The notes beneath the pieces were generated by a model, which ran no database searches, had not been told where the DNA came from, and saw nothing but the letters and a program-made list of their open reading frames with translations. From positions 1 through 14,767 of the forward strand of contig CAMNMO010000026.1 of the NCBI GenBank assembly GCA_946544695.1: DNA of 14,767 nt, written 5' to 3'. Positions 1 to 6,303 of the stretch are shown here, piece by piece. A program made the position numbers and the translations under genes. Source of the stretch: an uncultured Ruminococcus sp. (lineage in GTDB: Bacteria > Bacillota > Clostridia > Oscillospirales > Ruminococcaceae). How positions within the stretch are numbered: the stretch's first letter is position 1; every line of letters begins with the position of its first letter.

Positions 1-109
1 CCTCATTCACGATCGTGTACTGGATCGGCAGCCCGGTCCTCTTCAAAAACCGCGCCACGACCTCTTCCGTCTCGCGGCTCGCGGTACCGTTTCCGATAAC
101 GATCACGTC
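1..109 (-). other. tex: Tex-like (RNase H-like/YqgF domain) fragment joined in frame to kdgK
   Basis: The last 36 visible codons read DVIVIGNGTASRETEEVVAR, then FLKRTGLPIQYTIVNE. IGNGTASRE followed by a helix and a Y-x-I-V-x-E strand is a hallmark of the YqgF/RNase H-like domain of Tex, an RNA-binding transcription accessory protein, where the next residues are usually AGASVYSAS. Nothing like this occurs in PfkB kinases. My count of bases 1-110 gives 66 G or C (60%), against about half over most of the next several hundred bases. Its codons also differ: isoleucine is only ATC, and GCG, CGG and AGG appear, whereas the kinase part often uses ATA. The fragment shares a reading frame with kdgK, and the phrase K-F-G-C-D at the join is plausible in both families, so the join could run through a short shared sequence. 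I infer a chimeric join rather than a gene fusion. Confidence 0.75.
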
Positions 110-814
110 GCAGCCGAACTTGTCGATCATCTGATTGAAGATATCAACATAGCCCGAAAGTTCCAGCTCGCCCTTTGTAACATCGGTGTTTCCCGGCTTG
201 AATCCCAGTACCTTCTCCGCATCTTCTTCGTTACCGATGCACACATCAACATACTGCATCAGGTTTGTCATGACCTTCTGTGCCTTCTCGGAGCTCCACA
301 GCTTCTTGCGGAAGTTCAGGTCTACCGAAACGGTAACGCCATGCTTCTTAGCAGCCTTCAGTGCTTCTTCGGTGACCTGTGCTGCCAGATCGGAGATAGC
401 AGGGGTGATACCTGTGAAGTGGAACCAGTCTGCGTCCTTGAATATCTCATCAAAATCAAAGTTGGAAGCATCTGCTGTTGCTATGGACGAAGCAGCTCTG
501 TCATATACCACGTTGGAGGCTCTCATGGAAGCGCCTGTTTCGAGGAAATATATGCCAAGTCTGTCACCGCACCTGGCGATGTGCTTTGTCTCAACGCCGT
601 ACTTTCTCAGCGCTGCAACTGCGCTGGCACCTATGGGGTTGTCGGGCACTGCTGTGATGAACTCAGCATCGTGACCGTAATTTGCCAGCGATACTGCCAC
701 GTTGGCTTCACCGCCGCCATAGTTTATATCAAAAGTATTTGCCTGTATGAACTTCTCATTGTTTGGGGTGGAAAGCCTGAGCATTATCTCGCCCATTGTT
801 ACTATCTTAGCCAT
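110..814 (-). CDS. kdgK: 2-keto-3-deoxygluconate kinase (PfkB family), N-terminal 235 residues, C-terminus replaced
   Basis: Phosphorylates 2-keto-3-deoxygluconate to KDPG with ATP in the cytoplasm, the step before the aldolase encoded just upstream. The frame opens with MAKIVTMGEIMLRLS and shows the PfkB-type sugar-binding glycine patch NYGGGEANVAVSLANYG (31-47), the lid segment with FLETGASMRASNVVYDRAASS (90-110), DWFHFTGITPAI (129-140), VSVDLNFRKKLW (162-173) and the NEEDAEKVLG helix (195-204). This matches KDG kinases closely. The ATG at 814 follows AAGGAG by about 10 bases, and the gap to the aldolase stop is 43 bases. A full kinase has about 320-340 residues and ends with a catalytic G-A-G-D type motif. 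Here the kinase-like sequence stops near residue 235 (about position 110) and an unrelated Tex-like sequence continues in frame to the window edge. As read, the product would lack the ATP site and the catalytic base. The kinase identity is secure; the junction is probably not natural. Confidence 0.9.
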
Positions 815-857
815 ATCTGACGTACTCCTTAACGCTTTTATAATTTCGATCTGTATA

Positions 858-1829
858 TTACTTCTTCTCGACGAGGTGCACTGCGAAACCGCCTATCTCG
901 TCCTTTAAGTATACAACTGTAAGTCTGCCGTCCGCATCGTATTTAGCGGTGGACATATCCACTGCGATGCCCTGATGTTCCAGCTGGTAAACTGCCCTGC
1001 GCACGCTGTTGGTGCGTACTGCAAGGTGTCCCCTGGTCCCCTTGAAAGGCGACTTCATGCATTCAACTTCGCCGCCTGCGAAAACGCTGCTGTTGCCGTT
1101 TTTCTGCTCCCAGCCGAAAAGCTGAGCGAACTTTGAAGTAACATCGAGTGCTTCATTCTCGCTGTCGCAGTTGATGCCTACATGTGCAAGCTCAAAGCCC
1201 AGCATCTTGTTAACAGCCGAACGGCAGAGGGCGGTTATCTCCTCCCACTTGCCTGCCTTTACAAGCTTGTCGGGAACTATCCAGCTGCCGCCGCAGCATA
1301 CTATCTTTTTGAATGCCAGATAGGTGTTCAGGTTATTCTCGTTCACGCCGCCCGTGGGCATGAACTTCATGGAAGAATAGGGTGCGGAAACTGCCTTGAT
1401 ATAGGGCAGACCGCCTGCCTGTTCTGCGGGGAAGAACTTGACGAAATCAAGTCCCAGCTCCATAGCCTGTTCTATCTGTGAACCGTTTGCAACGCCAGGT
1501 GCAAACGGTATGCCTTTATCAAGGCAGTGCTTTACTACTTTGGGGTTGAGTCCCGGTGCAACGCAGAACTTTGCGCCTGCTTCTATGGCTTTGTCGCACT
1601 GTTCAACAGTGAGTACCGTGCCAGCGCCCACCAGCATATCGGGGTAAGCCTTGACCATCTGAGAGATGACCTTGTCTGCGCCCTCAGCACGGAAGGTGAC
1701 CTCAGCACAGTGTATGCCGCCGTCATAAAGTGCCTTTGCCAGGTTAACTGCATCGTCTGTATTTTCCAGCTTTATTACGGGAACTATGCCTGTGCATTCA
1801 AGCTGTTCGAGAAACTTCTTGTTATCCAT
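858..1829 (-). CDS. eda: KDPG/KHG aldolase fused to a C-terminal VOC (glyoxalase-like) domain
   Basis: Class I aldolase that splits 2-keto-3-deoxy-6-phosphogluconate to pyruvate and glyceraldehyde 3-phosphate, the last step of ketodeoxy acid catabolism. I chose the ATG at 1829 (MDNKKFLEQLE, 323 residues) because GGAGGG sits 10 bases upstream and family members begin just before the GIVPVI strand. Three in-frame ATGs at 1847-1853 would add 6-8 residues. Residues 4 to about 207 are the aldolase barrel: EVTFR (catalytic Glu43), GAGTVL, APG, FVKFFPAEQAGG with the Schiff-base Lys131, MPTGGV and CCGGSW. Typical Eda ends near 210. Here about 110 more residues follow, starting ELAHVGIN and containing GHLAVRTNSVRRAVYQLEHQG and FAVHLVEKK, the beta-alpha-beta-beta pattern of VOC/glyoxalase folds. 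I believe similar fusions exist in other Clostridia. What the extra domain does is unknown; the tail gives no clear metal-ligand set. The gene lies 20 bases after kduD. Confidence 0.92.
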   Translation of the reverse strand: MDNKKFLEQLECTGIVPVIKLENTDDAVNLAKALYDGGIHCAEVTFRAEGADKVISQMVKAYPDMLVGAGTVLTVEQCDKAIEAGAKFCVAPGLNPKVVKHCLDKGIPFAPGVANGSQIEQAMELGLDFVKFFPAEQAGGLPYIKAVSAPYSSMKFMPTGGVNENNLNTYLAFKKIVCCGGSWIVPDKLVKAGKWEEITALCRSAVNKMLGFELAHVGINCDSENEALDVTSKFAQLFGWEQKNGNSSVFAGGEVECMKSPFKGTRGHLAVRTNSVRRAVYQLEHQGIAVDMSTAKYDADGRLTVVYLKDEIGGFAVHLVEKK

Positions 1830-1849
1830 ATCGCTATATCCCTCCATCA

Positions 1850-2605
1850 TCATCTTGCCAGCCAGCCGCCGTCAACTGCCAGTGTAAAGCCGTTTACATA
1901 ATCACTTGCTGACGATGCCAGAAACACTGCCGCACCCATCAGGTCATCGGGTGTGCCCCATCTCCCTGCGGGGATACGCTCGAGGATAGCTTCACTTCTT
2001 TCAGCATCAGCACGCAGTGCCTGAGTGTTGTTGGTAGCCATATAGCCCGGTGCTATGGCATTTACGTTGATGCCGTACTTTGCCCACTCGTTTGCCATTG
2101 TCATGGTGATGCCCTTTACCGCAGACTTGCTGGCGGTGTAGCTGGGCACCCTTATGCCGCCCTGATAGGAGAGCATGCTTGCAGTGGAGATGATCTTACC
2201 GCCGCTGCCCTGCTTGATGAACTGCTTTGCTGCTGCCTGTGAAAGGAAGAACAGTGTGCGGCAGTTAACGTTCATTACCAGATCCCAGTTGTCAACAGAG
2301 AAGTCTATGCTGTCCTCACGCTTGATGACGCCTGCATTGTTGACCAGTATATCCAGTCTGCCGAATTTTTCAACAGCTGTATCGATTATACTGTCAATGG
2401 GGTCGAGGGAAGAAAGATCTGCTACCATGAACTGAAAATTCTCCTCACCGAGCATCTTCTGTGTGTCTGTGCTTTCAAGTCTTGAAACGCCCAGCACCTT
2501 TGCGCCTGCTTCAACAAAAGCCTTCGAGATGCCCTGTCCCAGTCCTGTATCACTGCCTGTTACCACTGCTACTTTGCCCTTCAGGCTGAACATATCCAGT
2601 ATCAT
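1850..2605 (-). CDS. kduD: 2-dehydro-3-deoxy-D-gluconate 5-dehydrogenase KduD
   Basis: Cytoplasmic NAD(P)-dependent short-chain dehydrogenase that reduces 2,5-diketo-3-deoxygluconate to 2-keto-3-deoxygluconate in the breakdown of unsaturated galacturonate. It is 251 residues, against 253 in E. coli KduD, and nearly collinear: MILDMFSLKGKVAVVTG, the cofactor turn TGSDTGLGQG (16-25), NNAG (89-92), Ser143 in STASMLS, Tyr156 and Lys160 in SYTASK, then ANEWAKYGINVNAIAPGYMA, NNTQ-LRAD, RIPAGRWG and the C-terminal VDGGWLAR. This signature set is specific to KduD within the SDR superfamily. The ATG is preceded by GGAGGT with a 7-base spacer, an optimal site. It supplies the substrate of the downstream kinase. 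The partner isomerase KduI is not in the window. Confidence 0.96.
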   Translation of the reverse strand: MILDMFSLKGKVAVVTGSDTGLGQGISKAFVEAGAKVLGVSRLESTDTQKMLGEENFQFMVADLSSLDPIDSIIDTAVEKFGRLDILVNNAGVIKREDSIDFSVDNWDLVMNVNCRTLFFLSQAAAKQFIKQGSGGKIISTASMLSYQGGIRVPSYTASKSAVKGITMTMANEWAKYGINVNAIAPGYMATNNTQALRADAERSEAILERIPAGRWGTPDDLMGAAVFLASSASDYVNGFTLAVDGGWLAR

Positions 2606-2758
2606 TATCGTTACCTCCGTACTATTTAAGTAAATTTATTAGCTTATTTATATTGTACTGCCTGACGCCGATAAAAGCGATACCAAAACCGTCTGATTTT
2701 ATGGACGAAACGGATATTGATGAGCTTTCATCATCGGTGAGGCAGCTGCACTCACGGT
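2606..2758 (-). promoter_or_regulatory. AT-rich intergenic region upstream of kduD, possible internal promoter
   Basis: This 153-base gap is the largest in the window, between the AEC carrier stop and the kduD start. On the minus strand it carries TACAATATAAAT about 55 bases before the kduD ATG, which could be a -10 element, but I see no good TTGACA-like -35. It also holds a perfect 6-base inverted repeat (TGATGA/TCATCA, 2718-2733, loop GCTT) and an imperfect AT-rich 20-base palindrome (14 of 20 positions) around TAAGTAAATTTATTAGCTTA. There is no T-run after the hairpin, so it is not an obvious terminator. A minus-strand open frame crosses the region but only by reading through the carrier's end out of frame. 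A separate promoter or operator for the catabolic genes is possible; evidence is weak. Confidence 0.25.
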
Positions 2759-3757
2759 TCAGAACACACCCAGCATACGCAGCAGGGTGGTGTAGATAAA
2801 AATGGTCAGTGTGCTGACAAGACTTGTCCATACCACCAGCTGACCTGCCAGTTCATCATCTGCGCCCATCTCCTTAGCCATTATGGCTGATGCCACTGCG
2901 ACGGGTGTGGCAAAAACGCCCATATACACGGCAAAATGCTCACCCGAAAGTCCCAGAGGGGTGCGCAGCATGTAAGCTGTGCCGATGCCGATGACAGGTA
3001 CTGCCACCGTGCGCAGAAGTGTGCCGAAAGCGATCTCCTTACGGCGCTTTGAAACTGCCGAAAACTCGAACCTGCCGCCCAGCACCATCAGTGCAAAGGG
3101 TGTGCAGACCGACTTGATGTTTTCCAGTGTTTTATAGACCACCGTGACATTGCTGAGTCTGAAAGCGATGCCGTACCTGATGAACAGTTCACGTATGCCA
3201 AGCACTGCAATGCCTGTGACTGTGCCTATTATCAGCGGATTTGTCACGATGCCTTTCAGCATGCCCTTTATATCCGCCTTCTGTTTTTTCTCGCTGCCGT
3301 TGAACATGACCAGTGTGACCACGCCCAGGATATTGAAGGTCGGCACACAGAAGGCTGACATGACACCTGCTGCCGCAGCGCCTTTATCCCCGAACAGCGA
3401 AGCCGCCAGCGGTATGCCGATGATAGCATAGTTTGAACGGAATACCGCCTGGATCAATGCGCCACGCTTTGCGTTATCCTTAGTGAAAGCACAGCACACG
3501 GCGGCTGCAAGGAGAAATATGAAAAAGACCATGCCTATTCCATAGATGATGAATGCTTTGTTAACATCTGCAAGCCGTTCTATCTTATAGACATTACAGA
3601 ACAGCATGACGGGCAGCAGCACACGGAATGTAAACTTGTTGCCCGTATCGAGGAACGGCTTTGTCAGCAGCCCTTTGACCTTCAGCAGATAGCCCACTAT
3701 CATCAGAAGGATTATGGGCAGCACCGCTTCGGCTGCGAAGATAAATGCGCCTGTCAA
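2759..3757 (-). CDS. AEC (auxin efflux carrier) family transporter, TTG start
   Basis: Integral membrane carrier of the bile/arsenite/riboflavin transporter superfamily, 332 residues, as usual for bacterial AEC proteins. Helix-rich throughout: AVLPIILLMIVGYLL (11-25), then KFTFRVLLPVMLFCNVYKIE with the conserved asparagine-containing helix end, a hydrophilic middle loop near residues 160-170 (GSEKKQKADIKG), and a C-terminal half with FALMVLGGRFE and ATPVAVASAIMAKEMGAD. The start is TTG at 3757, one base after the GH4 stop, with GAGG 7 bases upstream. The next ATG (residue 19) would delete the first helix, so TTG is preferred. Bacterial AEC members export or exchange organic acids, so uptake or release of an acidic sugar or a metabolic end product is possible. 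The substrate cannot be read from sequence. The near-overlap with GH4 suggests translational coupling. Confidence 0.85.
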   Translation of the reverse strand: MTGAFIFAAEAVLPIILLMIVGYLLKVKGLLTKPFLDTGNKFTFRVLLPVMLFCNVYKIERLADVNKAFIIYGIGMVFFIFLLAAAVCCAFTKDNAKRGALIQAVFRSNYAIIGIPLAASLFGDKGAAAAGVMSAFCVPTFNILGVVTLVMFNGSEKKQKADIKGMLKGIVTNPLIIGTVTGIAVLGIRELFIRYGIAFRLSNVTVVYKTLENIKSVCTPFALMVLGGRFEFSAVSKRRKEIAFGTLLRTVAVPVIGIGTAYMLRTPLGLSGEHFAVYMGVFATPVAVASAIMAKEMGADDELAGQLVVWTSLVSTLTIFIYTTLLRMLGVF

Positions 3758-3758
3758 T

Positions 3759-5156
3759 TTACAGCCTCAGCGACGGGTAGTATTCTTTGAGGTATTCTTC
3801 TGTTGAGGATACCATGCTGCCAAAGAGTTCCCTGCCCTGTTCTACCGAAAGTGTGCTGCACAGCGGCTGATCCATGAATGCTTCAAATATCCTGTTGAGA
3901 TCACGGGCTTTTATGCCGTAGTAGGTGTTCTCGATATTCACAGCATTCCGTGCCACCAGTGCGCAGACATCTTCGGGCAGAGGCTTTGAGGTGATTGGCT
4001 TGAGACTGTTGTGTGAGAACACACAATTCGTCTCAACGACCGACCCAAGCGGCAGCTGAGGCATCTGACCCACATTGACCACATTTGCATTTGATACCTT
4101 CGGCGGTATCATGCCAAGCAGCGCCTTCATGAGTTCCACAACTTCCTCATCGCTGTGGCTGACTTCTATCTGTTCGGTGCCGTCAGCGATGCGCTTTGAA
4201 CGTGCTATCTTATCCAGTCTGTCCTGCTTGCGGTGCGCAACGGTAGTCAGGTGGAACAGCCAGCTTTCGGCAGTCGCTTCATCTGCCAGATACCATTTGT
4301 TGTTCATGAACTCTGCCAGGTGTCTGTCACCTGCGGCAGCCAGCACACCGAATCTTCTGAACAGATCCATCTTTACCTTGTTGCCGTAGCGGAACGGATC
4401 GTCGTGGAAATCCTGCGGACCGCAGCCGACATGTTCACAGTAGCCCGTATCATAGAACCTGTCGATGAACTCGGGCAGCATCGCCAGCAGGTCATGACCC
4501 TTATAGTTGGCTTCGGTTATCCAGGTGAAGTGATTTACGCCGCAGGCATCTATTATGATCTCACTGCGGTGGGGTCTTTCGATACCCATCAATTCATGTA
4601 CCGCACAGCTTAGGAATTCCTGTGCGTGGAAAACCTCATGGCAGCAGCCGAACGCCTTTATCTCGTGGAAAACATCGTAAAGTGTCTTGGTGCATGCCGT
4701 CATGGGATTTGTAAGATTTATCACCCATGCATCGGGGCAGTGGGCTTTGATCTCACGGGCGAATCCCTCATAGATAGGCACGGTGCGCATGGCACGCAGC
4801 ACGCCTCCGGGGCCCACGGTATCACCGACCGACTGATAAATGCCATACTTTTCGGGCAGATGAACATCGCTCTCCATCTCATCGAAGGTACCGGGGAGTA
4901 TGGAACAAACCACGAAATCTGCGCCGTCAAGTGCAGCACCTATATCGGTATACACCTTATAGTCCCACTTTGAAACAGTATTTTCAGCGGCATTTATACG
5001 CTCGCCTATCCGCTTGTTCAGTTCGGCTGCGGGCACATCTATGTCATAGAGTGCTATCTCACCGCTGAGCCCGTCCGCAAGGGCAAGATCCTTCATGAAT
5101 ACCCTTGCCCACGCCTTTGAGCCGCCGCCGATATACGCTATCTTGATATTCTTCAT
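3759..5156 (-). CDS. lplD: GH4 alpha-galacturonidase (LplD type)
   Basis: NAD- and Mn-dependent glycosidase of family GH4, probably releasing galacturonate from short alpha-galacturonides in the cytoplasm. The start chosen is ATG 5156 (MKNIKIAYIGGGS, 465 residues), with AGGAAG about 9 bases upstream and the GH4 Rossmann strand beginning at once; a longer in-frame start at 5204 would run into the GH105 gene. Features in order: dinucleotide turn YIGGGSKAW (8-16), ALYDID (35-40), SILPGTFDEMESDVHLPE with YGIYQSVGDTVGPGG (85-118), INLTNPM (146-152), metal-site GCCHEVF (170-176, Cys172), GVNHFTWI (206-213, His209) and AAGDRHLAEF (274-283). The GDTVGPGG and GCCHEVF contexts agree with B. subtilis LplD rather than with alpha-galactosidase or 6-phospho-glucosidase branches. 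Its place among GH28, GH105 and an Lpl-type importer supports a pectic substrate. Confidence 0.92.
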   Translation of the reverse strand: MKNIKIAYIGGGSKAWARVFMKDLALADGLSGEIALYDIDVPAAELNKRIGERINAAENTVSKWDYKVYTDIGAALDGADFVVCSILPGTFDEMESDVHLPEKYGIYQSVGDTVGPGGVLRAMRTVPIYEGFAREIKAHCPDAWVINLTNPMTACTKTLYDVFHEIKAFGCCHEVFHAQEFLSCAVHELMGIERPHRSEIIIDACGVNHFTWITEANYKGHDLLAMLPEFIDRFYDTGYCEHVGCGPQDFHDDPFRYGNKVKMDLFRRFGVLAAAGDRHLAEFMNNKWYLADEATAESWLFHLTTVAHRKQDRLDKIARSKRIADGTEQIEVSHSDEEVVELMKALLGMIPPKVSNANVVNVGQMPQLPLGSVVETNCVFSHNSLKPITSKPLPEDVCALVARNAVNIENTYYGIKARDLNRIFEAFMDQPLCSTLSVEQGRELFGSMVSSTEEYLKEYYPSLRL

Positions 5157-5176
5157 TTTTATCGCTTCCTGTTTAT

Positions 5177-6301
5177 TTACAGTCTCTTTACCTCTGTGTA
5201 GCACAGCAGGAACGGTGCAACGCCCTTTGCGTCGTTGTTTACGACAGGTTCGGAGATGTAGTATTCATAGCTGCCGTCACGGCGTCTGTTATCCTCGGGT
5301 CCCAGACCTGCCACAAGACAGATGCCGCCCAGATCAAGGCTGCCGTCATCACCAATGCGAAGGTACTTTTCACATATCCCGTCAAATGTCTTTTTGCCGA
5401 GATCCGCATAGCTTTTATCAAGCACACCCAGCCTTGCGCCTTTCAGCATCGCATAAGCTATCATGCTGCTGCCGCTTGTCTCTTGGTAATTGCCTTCACG
5501 TCCCGGCTGATCGACCACCTGACTGTACATGCCCGACTGACTGTCGGCATACTTTGATATGCCCGCCGTTACCTCACGGAAGATGCCGCAAAGCTCGGTC
5601 TTTTCGTCACCGTCGGGGATATAGCCGATGATGTCAGCCAGCGCAACCGTGAACCAGCCGATGGCACGCAGCCAGAAGTTCTTCGATCTGCCTGTTTGCT
5701 TATCTGCCCAGAACGCTTTTTTCGAGCAGTCCCAGCCGTGACAGAGAAGTCCTTTCTCCTCATCGAACATGTTGGCACGCACATTTCTTATCTGCCTGAT
5801 CGTGTCGCCGATATCACCGCCGCCGTAAGTCAGCTGATAGCGCACACTGAACACCTGCGCCATATATATGCCGTCAAGCCATACCTGATGGGGATATATG
5901 AGTTTGTGCCAGAAGTTGCCCGTATCGGTGCGTGGCTGACTGACCAGCTGTGAGTGCAGAAGTTCTATCGCCTTGCGGTACTTTTCATCACCCGTCATAT
6001 CATACAGGTCAAAAAGCACCCTGCCTTCGTTTATATCATCGAGATTGTATTTATCGACCGAGTATCCCCGTATCCCGCCATTCTCATCAACATAAAAGTC
6101 GATGAAATCCCTGACGAAACGGGTATACTCCTCATCGCCTGTGATCTCGCCCGCATTCAGCAGTGCGGTCATCATGCAGCCGTCGATATAGTTCCAGTGT
6201 GCGGGTTTGCCCTGCCTGATGTTCTCGATGTTCCACAGGGGCTTGTCGGGGGTCGAGCCCTCCATCAGCCGCCTGATGTAGCTGTCTATTTTTTTGTACA
6301 T
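5177..6301 (-). CDS. yteR: GH105 unsaturated rhamnogalacturonyl hydrolase (YteR type)
   Basis: Removes the 4,5-unsaturated galacturonate left by pectin or rhamnogalacturonan lyases from the non-reducing end of short oligosaccharides, by vinyl-ether hydration. It is 374 residues with no signal peptide, so cytoplasmic, and fits the family's (alpha/alpha)6 barrel length. Markers: HWNYIDGCMM (35-44), NLDDINEGRVLF (86-97, Asp88), FWHKLIYPHQVWLDGIYM (130-147) with Asp143 at the same number as the catalytic Asp143 of B. subtilis YteR, then WLRAIGWFTVALADII, the YQETSGSSMIAYAM segment and a C-terminal YYISEPVVNNDAKGVAPFLL. The start ATG follows the GH28 stop by 2 bases and its GAGGAG site is formed by the last two GH28 codons, so the two are probably translationally coupled. 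The gap to GH4 is 20 bases. Confidence 0.95.
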   Translation of the reverse strand: MYKKIDSYIRRLMEGSTPDKPLWNIENIRQGKPAHWNYIDGCMMTALLNAGEITGDEEYTRFVRDFIDFYVDENGGIRGYSVDKYNLDDINEGRVLFDLYDMTGDEKYRKAIELLHSQLVSQPRTDTGNFWHKLIYPHQVWLDGIYMAQVFSVRYQLTYGGGDIGDTIRQIRNVRANMFDEEKGLLCHGWDCSKKAFWADKQTGRSKNFWLRAIGWFTVALADIIGYIPDGDEKTELCGIFREVTAGISKYADSQSGMYSQVVDQPGREGNYQETSGSSMIAYAMLKGARLGVLDKSYADLGKKTFDGICEKYLRIGDDGSLDLGGICLVAGLGPEDNRRRDGSYEYYISEPVVNNDAKGVAPFLLCYTEVKRL

Positions 6302-6303
6302 AA

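Noticed and set aside
186..820. Two plus-strand open frames opposite kdgK
   Set aside because: They mirror the kinase coding sequence and lack ribosome sites; the minus-strand frame is a clear PfkB protein.
1830..1853. Upstream ATG cluster as the start of the aldolase
   Set aside because: GGAGGG lies downstream of these ATGs and 10 bases before the ATG at 1829, and the family alignment begins there.
2622..2831. Minus-strand 69-codon frame spanning the end of the AEC gene and the gap before kduD
   Set aside because: Starts inside the carrier in another frame, has no good ribosome site and no recognisable content.
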